Below are positions 7,929-16,536 of a stretch of 18,957 nt of DNA, one piece after another; the first letter of the stretch is position 1, and the number at the start of each line of letters is the position of its first letter. Both the position numbers and the translations under genes were made by a program. This stretch comes from Stemphylium vesicarium. Lineage: Eukaryota > Ascomycota > Dothideomycetes > Pleosporales > Pleosporaceae. The stretch is from contig QXCR01000311.1 in assembly GCA_004380135.1 (NCBI GenBank), positions 1 to 18,957 on the forward strand. Direction: 5' to 3'. The notes below the pieces were generated by a model that ran no database searches, was not told the origin of the DNA, and was given only the letters and a program-made list of their open reading frames with translations.

Positions 7929-7986
7929 GGTTGTTGAGTTATGGCGGGTTGAATATACAGAAAATGTTGGTGTTCCAATGTTGGGT

Positions 7987-8028
7987 GGCTCACATGCCGT
8001 CACGGCTCACATGCTGCCCCACTACTCT
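7987..8028 (-). repeat. 5' terminal repeat of the transposase relic
   Basis: Two copies of GGCTCACATG (7987-7996 and 8004-8013) lie 17 bp apart, 58 bp upstream of the transposase start codon, in a GC-rich end that finishes CCCCACTACTC before a TA at 8028-8029. Tc1/pogo elements insert at TA, so this is the likely outer end. I could not find a matching terminal repeat on the other side, in agreement with 3' truncation. Positions 8030-8261 hold no feature I can support. Confidence 0.5.
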
Positions 8029-8261
8029 AGGGGGCGTGGGGCCGGAAAGCATCCCGATCTGAGCTACTGCTGCCCAGCGAAACTGACGTTGCCGATTCAA
8101 CTTTCGGCCAGGTTTCATGTTTTGCCATAGCTGCGCGACGCCTTTACAGCGTAAAGATGTACATTGTTTGTTTCCAATCGCAGCTTGTACTTTGTACGCA
8201 AGCTTACGTATGACGGAGATTCGCGCTCGAACAGACTAGCCTCTGCATCCATCGAGCCGCT

Positions 8262-9436
8262 TCACAACTTTGCAATCGCACGAACCTCTTCTACGAAGCC
8301 TCGCCCCCAAGCCTCGAACCTAACTCTGGGGCACCAGCCCAAAACCTTCGCGATCTCACTGCGCGTCCGGCACGTGCTGGCAAACCCCAGCTCTGCAACT
8401 TGCTCCACACCACCCGTCAAGAGCCTGGCTCCATCAGCAAGGCTGACAGACTTCACCGTCTTGCTCTTGACCATTCCGGCTTCGAATGCAGCATCTGCAA
8501 CTCCCTGCGACACGTCTATCCACTTGTGACGTCCATGTGCGCTGAAAACAACGCCCTGCTTGCCTGTTGGTAGAGAAGCGCCATCTTTTGACAAGATGTC
8601 TGTAAGCACAAGCTCGTACAGCCCTGCCAGATCCTCGATATGAACTAGAATCCAAGGTCAGTGAACTTCCGCGACTGAACTTCAGTTGAAGAAATACCGT
8701 TGTCCCATACGCCTTCGCCATCACCAATCACAATGGCTTGTCCTTCGGAGATCGCCGCTTGGGCCAACCGGGGCACTTGCAGACTACGCTTGTTCCATAA
8801 GCCGGTGCCAATCTGGGCTGAAAGTTAGCACACGAAGCTTCACAGATCGCGGGGAGTGTGACTCACGCCGTAGATTAAGGGGGACATGAGGACGACGGTC
8901 TTCACTCCGGACTCGAGCCCAGCGTCAACCATGCCCAACTCCGTCGTCCGCTGGATGTACCTCTTTCTCGTGTTGCGCGCTTTCTCATAAGCGTGAATGT
9001 CATCCTTGGAGTCGTCGAACTCAAGATCAGAGTTGGATTCAACATGGGCACCCGAAAGTGCTTGGTCAGCAAGGTTCGAGACACCCGAAGTGTGGACCAT
9101 CCAAACGTCTCTCCCCGTAGCCTTGTGTCGCAGAGATAAGCCCTTGATGAAGGCCAAAGCGCTGGCGAGGTGGTATCCCAATGTCATGTTGAAGATGACG
9201 TCGTACTGACTTGCGATCTCGACAAGAGCCTCAGTAGCTTCCAGGCCCTCGAACTCTACGACCTTGATTCTGTGACCGAAAGCAGCATGGAGCTGCGCAA
9301 CTCTCGCCTCACCCCGAACTAGACACGCGATTTCGGCGCCTTCGATTGCTGGATGTTCGCTGCGAAGCAATTGATGGAGCACGCTGCCGCCGATGTAGCC
9401 AGTAACACCAGCGAGGAGGATTCTTTGTCGGACCAT
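8262..9436 (-). CDS. NAD(P)-binding Rossmann-fold protein, extended/atypical SDR (epimerase/NmrA-like)
   Basis: Exons on the minus strand are 8867-9436, 8698-8812 and 8262-8644, joining to 356 codons (355 aa). The start is ATG 9434-9436, giving MVRQRILLAGVTGYIGG with the G10xxG13xxG16 dinucleotide-binding motif; an upstream in-frame Met (9568) would add a tail without features. After the nucleotide-binding half come a VWMVHTSGVSNL strand (Ser of the SDR active site region), SPLIYGIGTGLWNKRSLQVP across intron 1, and GVWDNVHIEDLAGLYELVL across intron 2, all typical of nucleoside-diphosphate-sugar-epimerase-like fungal proteins. A clear YxxxK catalytic pair is not evident, so it may be an atypical SDR with a binding or reductase role. 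Intron 1 (54 nt) is GTGAGT...CCCAG; intron 2 (53 nt) is GTATTT...CTAG. It is divergently placed from the P450. The substrate is unknown. Confidence 0.85.
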
Positions 9437-10397
9437 AATTGGAAGATGCGACGATGTGAATAAAGCAAAAGATGGATATTGACGATGAAGATAGATTGGC
9501 GGTTGGCGATATGGATGGGAAGCCTGCCTACTTTTGAAGTGAGCTCTACTAAGAGAGTTTCTATGCACCGGGACAGGTCAAGAAGGTACCGTGACGGAAC
9601 CGCCACATTTGGGGCCCACCTTCAATCGAAACATCTGAGTCATTCCAGAAAAGCATCGGATTTCTCTTTAACCTTACATTCAACCGTTTAAAGCTTGTCT
9701 TGAGAAAGTTTCCAAATTCATCCGGTACGGGCCGTCGTCTCACTGCTAGTGAGGCTCAGCTAGGGCTTAACCTAGTCGCCATGCGCACACATCCCCGAAT
9801 GACGTTTCTCAAATCTATCGGCAGCATTCAGTGTCGTACATCATCATATTTGAACCAGCGCGGCCCGATTACAGAAGTTACTTTGGGAAGACTATCTACG
9901 TGTAAGGCTCACCGCATGACTAAGGTGTGGTACCCGAACCGATACCAGCGCAAATGCTTCAACCTGATGCGATGAGGCTTCTCTGACTACAATCGTGATA
10001 CGGCGACTGCCGATTTGCTTACTTGGCCATAGGGAGATTCAAGGCAATTGCCGAACGCAAGCTAGAGCTAGAGCCAGAAGTATACGCATTGACTATATCC
10101 GACATTTTACCCAAGCTCGTACAACGGGCCCACATTCATGGAGGTCAGCAAACGATGCATTGACTGTTGCATCATCAAGGTCGAGATCTTGAACTTAACT
10201 TCGAGGACTTGAGTGTCTTTGCTTGGAAGTTACCACGATGGACGATGTTCCTGAAACACGGCGATCGCAGGAGGCCTATGAGTGGGATAGCTAACGTTCA
10301 AACATCGCGACTATAAGACGATGCTCCTTCTCTGCACTCTACCATTTCGATACTTCACTTCCATCATATTCTTTTGCATTGACTTTGATCATCCAAG
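9437..10397. promoter_or_regulatory. Divergent intergenic region between the SDR and P450 genes
   Basis: The 961 bp between two start codons on opposite strands must contain both promoters. Plus-strand open frames at 9700-9975 and 9995-10192 have no family features and look accidental. Close to the P450 start the plus strand is pyrimidine-rich (CATTTCGATACTTCACTTCC), as is common before fungal transcription starts; a TATA-like AATAAAGC (minus strand context) lies about 25 bp upstream of the SDR start. No convincing binding site for a named regulator was found. Shared regulation of the two genes is inference. Confidence 0.45.
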
Positions 10398-12268
10398 ATG
10401 AATGTCACCACCTCCACTTTCCCATGGCTGGCCATGCCGACCGTGGACTCTCTACTTTCCGCAGACCAGTTCTCTACTATGGTGATGCCGCATCCGCGGA
10501 ACATAGTCGCAAGTCTTTTGGCCATAGTGCTTAGCTTTTCCTACGTTCGATCTGTCGCGAGGAAGACTGGTCTCGAAAGTTTCCCTGGGCCGTGGTATGC
10601 GCCCTACACGGCCATGCATCTCCGATGGCTCTTCGCTCGCGGCACTATCCACAATTATGTTGAAGAAATGCATAAGAAATACGGCGATGTCATTCGTTTG
10701 GGGCCAAGGCAGATCTGGGTCTCCGACAAGGGAGCAATGAAACAGATTCTTCTTACTGTCGATCTACCAAAGGTCAGCATGTATGCCGAGATCTCAAGAG
10801 ACAGGAGCAGCCCCGGCCTTTTCGGAGAAATGTAAGTATCAAAACTTTGTATTCGCTTTTGACGACGCAGAATTGACCAACACTCGAAACTACAGCCGCC
10901 CAGTTCCCCACCGCAATCTCAAGAAGTTCCTTAGCCCAGCTTTCACCGTCACCTCCGTCGACAAGCTAGACACCTTCTTCAAAGCCTGTGTGTCTACCTT
11001 GCTGGACAACTACTACAACGAAGTCGACAAAGCAATCGCCCAGAACCCCAAGACCAACACAAACGGCAATGTCGAAACAGACTTTATGCGCGACCTGCAT
11101 TGCCTTGCTCTCGACATCATGGGCCAATCCTCATTCGGCAAAGGATTCGGTCAGATTGACAAGATCTTCGACCCTAGCAAGATGTTGACTGGCAGGGACA
11201 GGCGTTGGAGTAAGATTCCCGATGCGATCTTTGATGGGCAGGCGAGGAGATATGGATTGGTCTTCATTAAGAGGTTTCTGAGGCGCATGGGCTATGAGTG
11301 GGAAGTTGATTGGCCCAAGGAGATGACAACTGCCATTTGCGAGCTCGTTGACGAACGCGCCGCAGCCCAGGGAACACCGAAAAGCGAGGAACGTATCGAC
11401 GTCCTACAGCACATGTTGGATGAGGGTGCGCGACCGGATACAGGAGAGCGCATGTCAAACCAGGATATCATCGATCAGATGTCTGAGCTTCTTCTCGCTG
11501 GTTCGGAAACCACGTCCGGTAAGTTTCATCCCCACTTCTCTATGTTCTGAACCCTCTCGCCCCCAGCTTCCAAGTATCCTGGATCACACTAGCTGACCTC
11601 CACCTAGGGACAATGGCATGCCTCTTCGTAGAGCTCGCCCGAACTCCAGCCGCCCTCACCAAGCTGCTTGCCTCTCTTCCACCTCTATCCCCCTCTTCCC
11701 CCATCCTCGACTCTAAAACCGTGCGAACAGACCCGCAATTCCGCTACCTCGAAGCTTGTCTCAAAGAAAACCTGCGCATGAACCCCATCGCCTCCGAGCT
11801 CGGTCGCCGCACGCTAGACAAAGGTCACCATCTCAATGGCTTCGAGGTTCCGCCTTTCACGATTGTGTCAGCGAGTTACAGGGCACTTCATCGGGACGAA
11901 CGGTACTGGCCTGAGCCGAACAGGTTTTGGCCCGAGCGATGGCTGGAGGGAGAGGAGAGGGAGGACGCCCCGGAACCAGAGTAAGTTAATCTCGGGTACG
12001 ATTCAAGTTTAAATGTGGGTGTTTGCTAACCTGGGGCCGCAGTATGGATGCTTACTTCCCCTTCTCCAACGGTCGTCACAACTGCATCGGACAGAATTTC
12101 GCATACGCTGAAATGCGCACGGTGTCCGCTAATATCTTTTCGCGCTTCTCTGTCGAGGAAGCTGGGTATCAGAAGATTCAGCTTCGGCAGTTTATCACGA
12201 TGCAGTTTCATGATGGGAAGTGGAAAGTTGTATTGAAGCCAAGATGGAAAGACGGTGCGGACGCCTAA
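10398..12268 (+). CDS. Cytochrome P450 monooxygenase, microsomal
   Basis: Exons 10398-10831, 10896-11518, 11608-11980 and 12043-12268 join to 552 codons (551 aa), a usual length. In order: a signal-anchor helix (about residues 35-50, NIVASLLAIVLSFSYV), the Pro-rich hinge ESFPGPWYAP, I-helix AGSETTSG (346-353, oxygen activation), ExxR in K-helix (E406-R409, KENLRM), the PERF-type WPERW (459-463), and the haem-binding loop FPFSNGRHNCIGQNFA with ligand C491. All catalytic signatures are intact. Introns (64, 89 and 62 nt) have GTAAGT donors and CAG/TAG acceptors; the last has GCTAAC as branch. The enzyme would hydroxylate or oxidise a hydrophobic substrate with electrons from NADPH-P450 reductase on the ER. 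The substrate cannot be told from sequence. Head-to-head placement with an SDR suggests a pathway role. Confidence 0.95.
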
Positions 12269-12510
12269 GTTCGGGGCTGCCGGGACGAGGGGGGAACAAT
12301 GATTTCATTGAGTGCGAAGGTGTCATGTAAGGCATCTCAAATTGGCAAGGAATTGTTTCATTAAAGAGGGAGGTTGTAAAATCCAAAGTAAGCAAGGCAC
12401 TCGGCCTATGTACACATCCAAACAACTATATACAATAAAATCGCAGAATCTCTCGTCCTCCTACGCATTGTGTCGCTCGGGTGCGCTGCGACGGACCGCT
12501 TGCTCATATT

Positions 12511-12535
12511 ACCCGATGTACTTAGTACATCGGGT
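12511..12535. repeat. 25-nt palindrome at convergent gene ends, spanning a stop codon
   Basis: ACCCGATGTACT (12511-12522) and AGTACATCGGGT (12524-12535) are exact reverse complements separated by one T. The stop codon of the minus-strand secreted-protein gene (TAA, 12522-12524) sits at the centre and its last codons (Asp-Pro-Met-Tyr) are in one arm. The convergent P450 ends 253 bp away at 12268. The hairpin could form in both read-through transcripts. A terminator or mRNA-stability role is inference; T-tracts of a classic terminator are absent. Positions 12269-12510 otherwise hold nothing I recognise. Confidence 0.7.
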
Positions 12536-13585
12536 CGCCAACAGCTGTAATAGAAGCAGTGCACACGCCGTTTTGGCAGTATCCAGAGGGTGTAATCCAT
12601 CCCCAGAGTTCTACAAAAGATTAGTGTCGGACCATAATCGAGGTTTTGTCAAGACTTACCAAGCGACTGTCCGTTTGTAAAGATAGCGTTCGCCGCACCT
12701 GAGATTGTTGCGGAACAAGCTTGCGTGCCGCTGAGTTGGTCACAGGTAATGATGAAAGGAGATGTTGCTGTCAATGGGACATCGGCGGTGCCATAGCATC
12801 GGCCGCCTTCGCACCATGCCACCACGCTGCTCTTGGTGGCATAGTTCTGGCCGTCGACGAGGAGGTTCGATATTGAACCGGCTATGGTAATGTTGCATCG
12901 GTATGAAGAATCGCATGCGCCGGACACTGGTTTAAGCATTAGTCAACCGAGAATTTGTGGGGTCTATTGACAGCTGGGAACACTTACTAAGACCGTAGGC
13001 GGCTCCGAGAACGCCTGAGAAAGTCTTGTCGAGGGCGCCTGGCAGAGCGGGGAGGTTGTTGAGCGTAAGAACACCTTGACCTTGAACTGGAGCGGAGAAG
13101 GTGGAAGGTAGAGCTGTGGGTGCTCCAGAAGTGGAGGATGTGGGTGCAGCGGTGATTGTGGAAGCCTTGGTAGATGAGCCTCCAAGTCCAAGGTCAACCG
13201 CTAGCAAAGTCGAGGACGACAGCTTGACGCCCAGAAGTGGTGAGGAGGATCCGCCGACATTGACACCGAGCAGAGGTGCGGTGGTTGCGGTGGTGGTGGC
13301 CGCACTGCTAGTCTTTGAAGTGACTGCTGCACTGCTGGGCTTCACAGAGACCATCGCACTGCTAGACTTGACGACGACTGCTACGCTGCTGGATTTCACA
13401 ACGACGGCTGCGCTGCTGGACTTGACGATTGCTGCACTGCTGGACTTTGCAACGACCGCTGCACTGCTAGTTTTCGTGACCATCGCGCTGCTGGATTTGA
13501 TGGTGGTAGTCACAGCCCGCACATCGACAACCGGAGCAGCTGCGGCCAACGCGCTGAAGAACGTGATAGTAGCGAAAAACTTCAT
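12522..13585 (-). CDS. Secreted Ser/Ala/Val-repeat protein with eight-cysteine C-terminal domain
   Basis: Exons on the minus strand are 12988-13585, 12660-12926 and 12522-12610, joining to 318 codons (317 aa). The start MKFFATITFFSALAAAAP is a clear signal peptide. Residues 30-96 are eight units of K(S/T/P)SSAxVV, 8-9 residues each, rich in potential O-glycosylation sites. A low-complexity middle with repeated PLLGV follows. The C-terminal ~115 residues hold eight cysteines (204, 210, 238, 243, 261, 270, 300, 305) in short pairs such as WCEGGRC and YCQNGVC, consistent with four disulfides. Both introns are canonical (GTAAGT...CCAG with GACTAATGC; GTAAGT...GTAG), and exon 3 adds the last Cys pair, which supports the model. 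I do not recognise the family. A cell-wall or effector-like protein is likely; there is no GPI-type hydrophobic tail. Confidence 0.8.
13298..13498 (-). repeat. Coding minisatellite (24-27 bp units) in the secreted protein gene
   Basis: Eight imperfect units encode K(S/T/P)SSAxVV motifs (residues 30-96). Units differ by whole codons (8 or 9 residues), so frame is kept. The antisense strand is also open across it (13101-13634), which is a by-product of the repeat composition and not a gene. Such arrays change copy number easily, giving length variation in the protein between isolates; that consequence is inferred. Confidence 0.75.
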
Positions 13586-14782
13586 CTTGGTTGATGGGTT
13601 GAATGAGCAGGGGAGAGGAGCGACCGAGAGGTGAGACAGATGCCGATGAGGACGAGAGATCAAAAGCGAAAGTAAAGCTTGAAGGCGAAAGCTGGAAATG
13701 CTGAGAATGACATGTTCTTGCTCAAGGACTGCCTGGTACTTATGTCTTTCTGTAGCATGAGGGCCCTTGCCTTGGAGTATCCCCTGGCCCAGCATCGTCT
13801 GGACTTCGTTCTTGGCTAGTGTCTTCGGTCGATGTCGAAGAGGAATGCAAATTCTCGCGAACGCCTCTGGTTCAGCAATGATCGACCACATGCGTTCCCC
13901 GGCTTCATAGCCTCAGTGTGGGAACGCTGTAGGGAACGCCTGGTGTATGCTATCGGAGGTGCGCTAGATTGGGTACCTGCTTCGTGGCGCCTTTTGGTGG
14001 TCCAGACCCACTGCAAGCAAGGCTGCTTAATTATAATGTTCAAGCAATTCCAAGGTACGGTTGCCGTTCCGATGTAGCCTTGGATAGAGGAAAGCTATCT
14101 TGAGGCGGGCGCTGCAGCTTGGAATCTAGCGCATCTTAGATCGGGCTGGCCCCGTGAAATTGGTTGAGTCGTGCGGTAGTAGAGCACTAAGCAGCAGCTG
14201 TGCAGCCAACCGGAAAGGAGCCACGTCGCTTAAATATTCTTTAACGTTCGGAATCAGGGGGACTAGCATCGCGTTCCGAGAATACAGGCGATGGCACGGA
14301 CTAGTGCGATCGCGGGGTTGGTTTTCAGGGTGCAACACCATCTTCGTCCATGATACTGTCGATTTGCAAAGGAAGTGCGGAGTTCTTCCCCACATGCCAA
14401 CGGTGATTTGCGATACAGCAACTTTCCAGTCGTGAATTGTTCTTCGAAGAACATCGCTGTGACGCTCTCTTCTTGCTTGACAGGCGATAAACTACGCGAC
14501 TGCAATTTGTCAGCGGTTTGACGGTTGACAAATCCATCTCTGGTTTGTGATCATCTATCGATACACCTATATCCTAAGTCTCTGCATGAGATTGCGGGTC
14601 TAGAGCAGACAAAATACGCCGTCACGATCTTGTCACTTACAAGAACTAAGATCGTGTAGACGCATGGAAGTCTCGCTCTCTCCAGCTTGAAGAAGGCATC
14701 GTCATCGATCGTCACAGCTAGCGTAGTGAACGGTATAATCGACGATTTCCGTCTGGATCGTCACAGGGGGACATCTCGGTAG
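13586..14782. other. Promoter of the secreted-protein gene, then gene-poor sequence
   Basis: The first ~150 bp upstream of 13585 read as a pyrimidine-rich leader on the minus strand, typical of fungal 5' UTRs. Open frames further on (13816-14537, both strands, up to 93 codons) overlap each other and show no motifs. Base composition is normal, so this is not RIP-mutated. Small symmetric elements are present: CCAAGG/CCTTGG around 14050-14083, a hairpin at 14623-14656, and a direct repeat GATCGTCACAG near 14708 and 14755. No RNA gene was recognised. Confidence 0.4.
14623..14656. repeat. Nested inverted repeat
   Basis: CACGATCTT (14623-14631) and AAGATCGTG (14648-14656) are perfect 9-bp complements around a 16-nt loop, which itself contains CTTGT...ACAAG. 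There is no gene on either side within 100 bp that it clearly belongs to. It could be a protein-binding site, a structured RNA element or chance; I cannot decide. Confidence 0.4.
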
Positions 14783-15424
14783 CTATTGTCGACTAACCAT
14801 AGTAGGGGGCGAGCGGGACAACTGCCGTTGGGGCGATTGGTCTGAGGCGTATAGGTACCTGGATAGCGCACTACCCACAGTATGTCCGGGGTTCTCAGTG
14901 CCCCGCTTTGCATCATGCTGCAGAGGAATTAGTGTCTTAGACGTCTGATGAACGCTTAGCAAAGACCTTTTTGTCTTCCTTGATGTATGATGAGCGTCAG
15001 TGGAGGTGCGCACAGGGTGTATGTCACGTCGCATCGCTCTAAGTCTGCACGTCCCGTCCAAAGATCTAGACTCTGCTGTCAACTTCGTGACAGCGCGCGG
15101 TCGTGAAGACCATAGATACCGGCAACCAGGTCCAAGCAGGCCTGCCCCACAAACTCCGATGGCAACATCTGCATTAAAAGCTGTGTCCAGACTCAGGAGA
15201 ATTCTTTTCGGAACGATCTCCAGGTACCGGAACATGGCATGAGCGCGTGGCACATGCAGGTCAACCACTAGCTCCGATCTACCACGTGCGGGTGTACTTG
15301 GGCGGATGCGTTCCACTCTCGCATCAGCAGCCAATCCTTCGACCTGGAATAATTTCCCGGAGCTCTGGTCCTTGCTGTGTAGCCTCGTCTCGTGTGGAAT
15401 CAATCTAGGCCTTCGGGATGACAA
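14783..15424 (-). CDS. Unassigned ORF, 213 codons
   Basis: This is the longest open frame in the gene-poor part, starting at an ATG and ending at 14783. The translation is Arg/Ser-rich at both ends. The middle (about residues 50-115, including HVPRAHAMFRYLEIVPKRI and ADVAIGVCGAGLLGPGC) reads more like a folded protein. I do not recognise a domain, signal peptide or membrane segment, and the terminal thirds look random. It could be a fragment of a decayed gene, a small lineage-specific gene, or accidental. No clear introns extend it. Confidence 0.25.
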   Translation of the reverse strand: MSSRRPRLIPHETRLHSKDQSSGKLFQVEGLAADARVERIRPSTPARGRSELVVDLHVPRAHAMFRYLEIVPKRILLSLDTAFNADVAIGVCGAGLLGPGCRYLWSSRPRAVTKLTAESRSLDGTCRLRAMRRDIHPVRTSTDAHHTSRKTKRSLLSVHQTSKTLIPLQHDAKRGTENPGHTVGSALSRYLYASDQSPQRQLSRSPPTMVSRQ

Positions 15425-16211
15425 TCATAGTCTCGCCTCCTTTGATATTCCAGTAGCAGGGGATTGCGGCGGATGCATGTCCCCGAAATATACAACACAT
15501 TTCATAGTGTAGGGCGTGTGTACGGTACCTGGGAACTAAAAATATGATAGATGCTACGCCTTTTTGCTAAATGTCGAAACTAATGCGGCCCTACATACCT
15601 CATTGTACTGCGTTCACGATGCGTTGAGAGTTGCTCACCACTAGATGCGAGCTCTATTCTACCTTGATAGCTGCTGCTGATGACCTGTGAGCTCTTTGAC
15701 TTCAAAATGCTCTTTTCCCCCCAAACGAAGCCACTGGTGTTGTGTAGAGAAGCGAACGGCGTTTCCACTTTAGTCATTGCGTGATTGATTGGAAATTAAA
15801 CTCAACGAGCTGGAACAAGTAAAAGGGCTCGTTTTGGTGAGTCGCGGCATGATCGATACCATTTTGCATCCTTGCTATCTAGGTTCCAGGAACCGAGGCT
15901 GCATACGCTAAGCATGATTGTAGAGCGCGATGTGCGCTTTAATGAACGATCAAGGAATATAGTCGAGGCGTCCTTGGCACGCCCGCAGAACGCCAGGATT
16001 GTACAGGTGTAACGAAAATGCAAATATCCAATATCCAGGAATCAGACAGCACACTGGCCTGCTATCGATGGCTTTTGGAGAAGCATGACGTTGCAAGCGG
16101 TTTTGGTGCTAGTCTTGCTGAAATGAAAGTCATGAAGAGACTGTTTGGAAACTGCCGCAAAGTCGGACACACATTCTGCCCAGTAGTCACATATTGATAG
16201 ACGGTATTGGG
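15425..16211. other. Intergenic stretch, nothing firm
   Basis: Short minus-strand open frames at 15580-15777 (65 codons, MTKVETPFASLHNTSGF...), 15802-16023 and 16042-16239 lack recognisable domains; the last runs into the MITE terminal repeat, so it is not a conserved gene end. The first could be an N-terminal exon, since a GTATGT donor follows near its end, but I found no continuing exon. The stretch ends with the 8-bp target copy GTATTGGG (16204-16211). Confidence 0.35.
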
Positions 16212-16339
16212 CAGAGTTGTCAACAATCAAGCCGATCAAGCCGATCTAACCGAATTTAGTAAGGTCTTAACCTATGTGAGCTAGTGAGTTACTATATTAG
16301 GTTAGCCCGGCTTAGTCGGCTTGATTGTTGACAAGTCTG
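16212..16339. mobile_element. hAT-type MITE, 128 bp, 8-bp target duplication GTATTGGG
   Basis: The element is almost wholly two inverted arms of about 50 bp. The left end reads CAGAGTTGTCAACAATCAAG and the complement of the right end reads CAGACTTGTCAACAATCAAG; pairing goes on with few mismatches through CCGA..AAGCCG..CTAACC..AATxTAG. An identical 8-bp GTATTGGG flanks it (16204-16211 and 16340-16347). Eight-bp duplications and CAG-starting ends are hallmarks of hAT transposons, so a non-autonomous hAT derivative is the best call. There is no coding capacity. It lies about 190 bp downstream of the alpha-galactosidase stop codon, possibly within its 3' UTR or terminator region. Confidence 0.9.
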
Positions 16340-16536
16340 GTATTGGGGAAGGAATCCAGTCTTGTCATTAGCGTTACCCAGCTCGTGGATGATGAAAAGT
16401 GCGTCGGCGGTGTGAGCACGCGCGTACGGAGCCGATCGGTCAAAAGTCATAGACGCCTGAAAGATGCTGGTAGGCTTTCGCGCAGTCTTTGATGTATCAA
16501 GTTGTAAATCCCTCCTGATGCTCTATGTCCATCTCA

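Noticed and set aside
7730..7993. 87-codon minus-strand ORF overlapping the transposase N-terminus
   Set aside because: It is an out-of-phase shadow. The real frame is continuous through two TAA codons, so no frameshift is needed.
8434..8727. 97-codon minus-strand ORF in the SDR gene
   Set aside because: It reads through intron 2 into a wrong frame of exon 3; the spliced model gives the conserved continuation.
13101..13634. 177-codon plus-strand ORF opposite the secreted protein
   Set aside because: It is the antisense reading of a Ser/Ala/Val codon repeat that stays open for compositional reasons; it lacks domains, and the sense gene has a signal peptide, canonical introns and paired cysteines.
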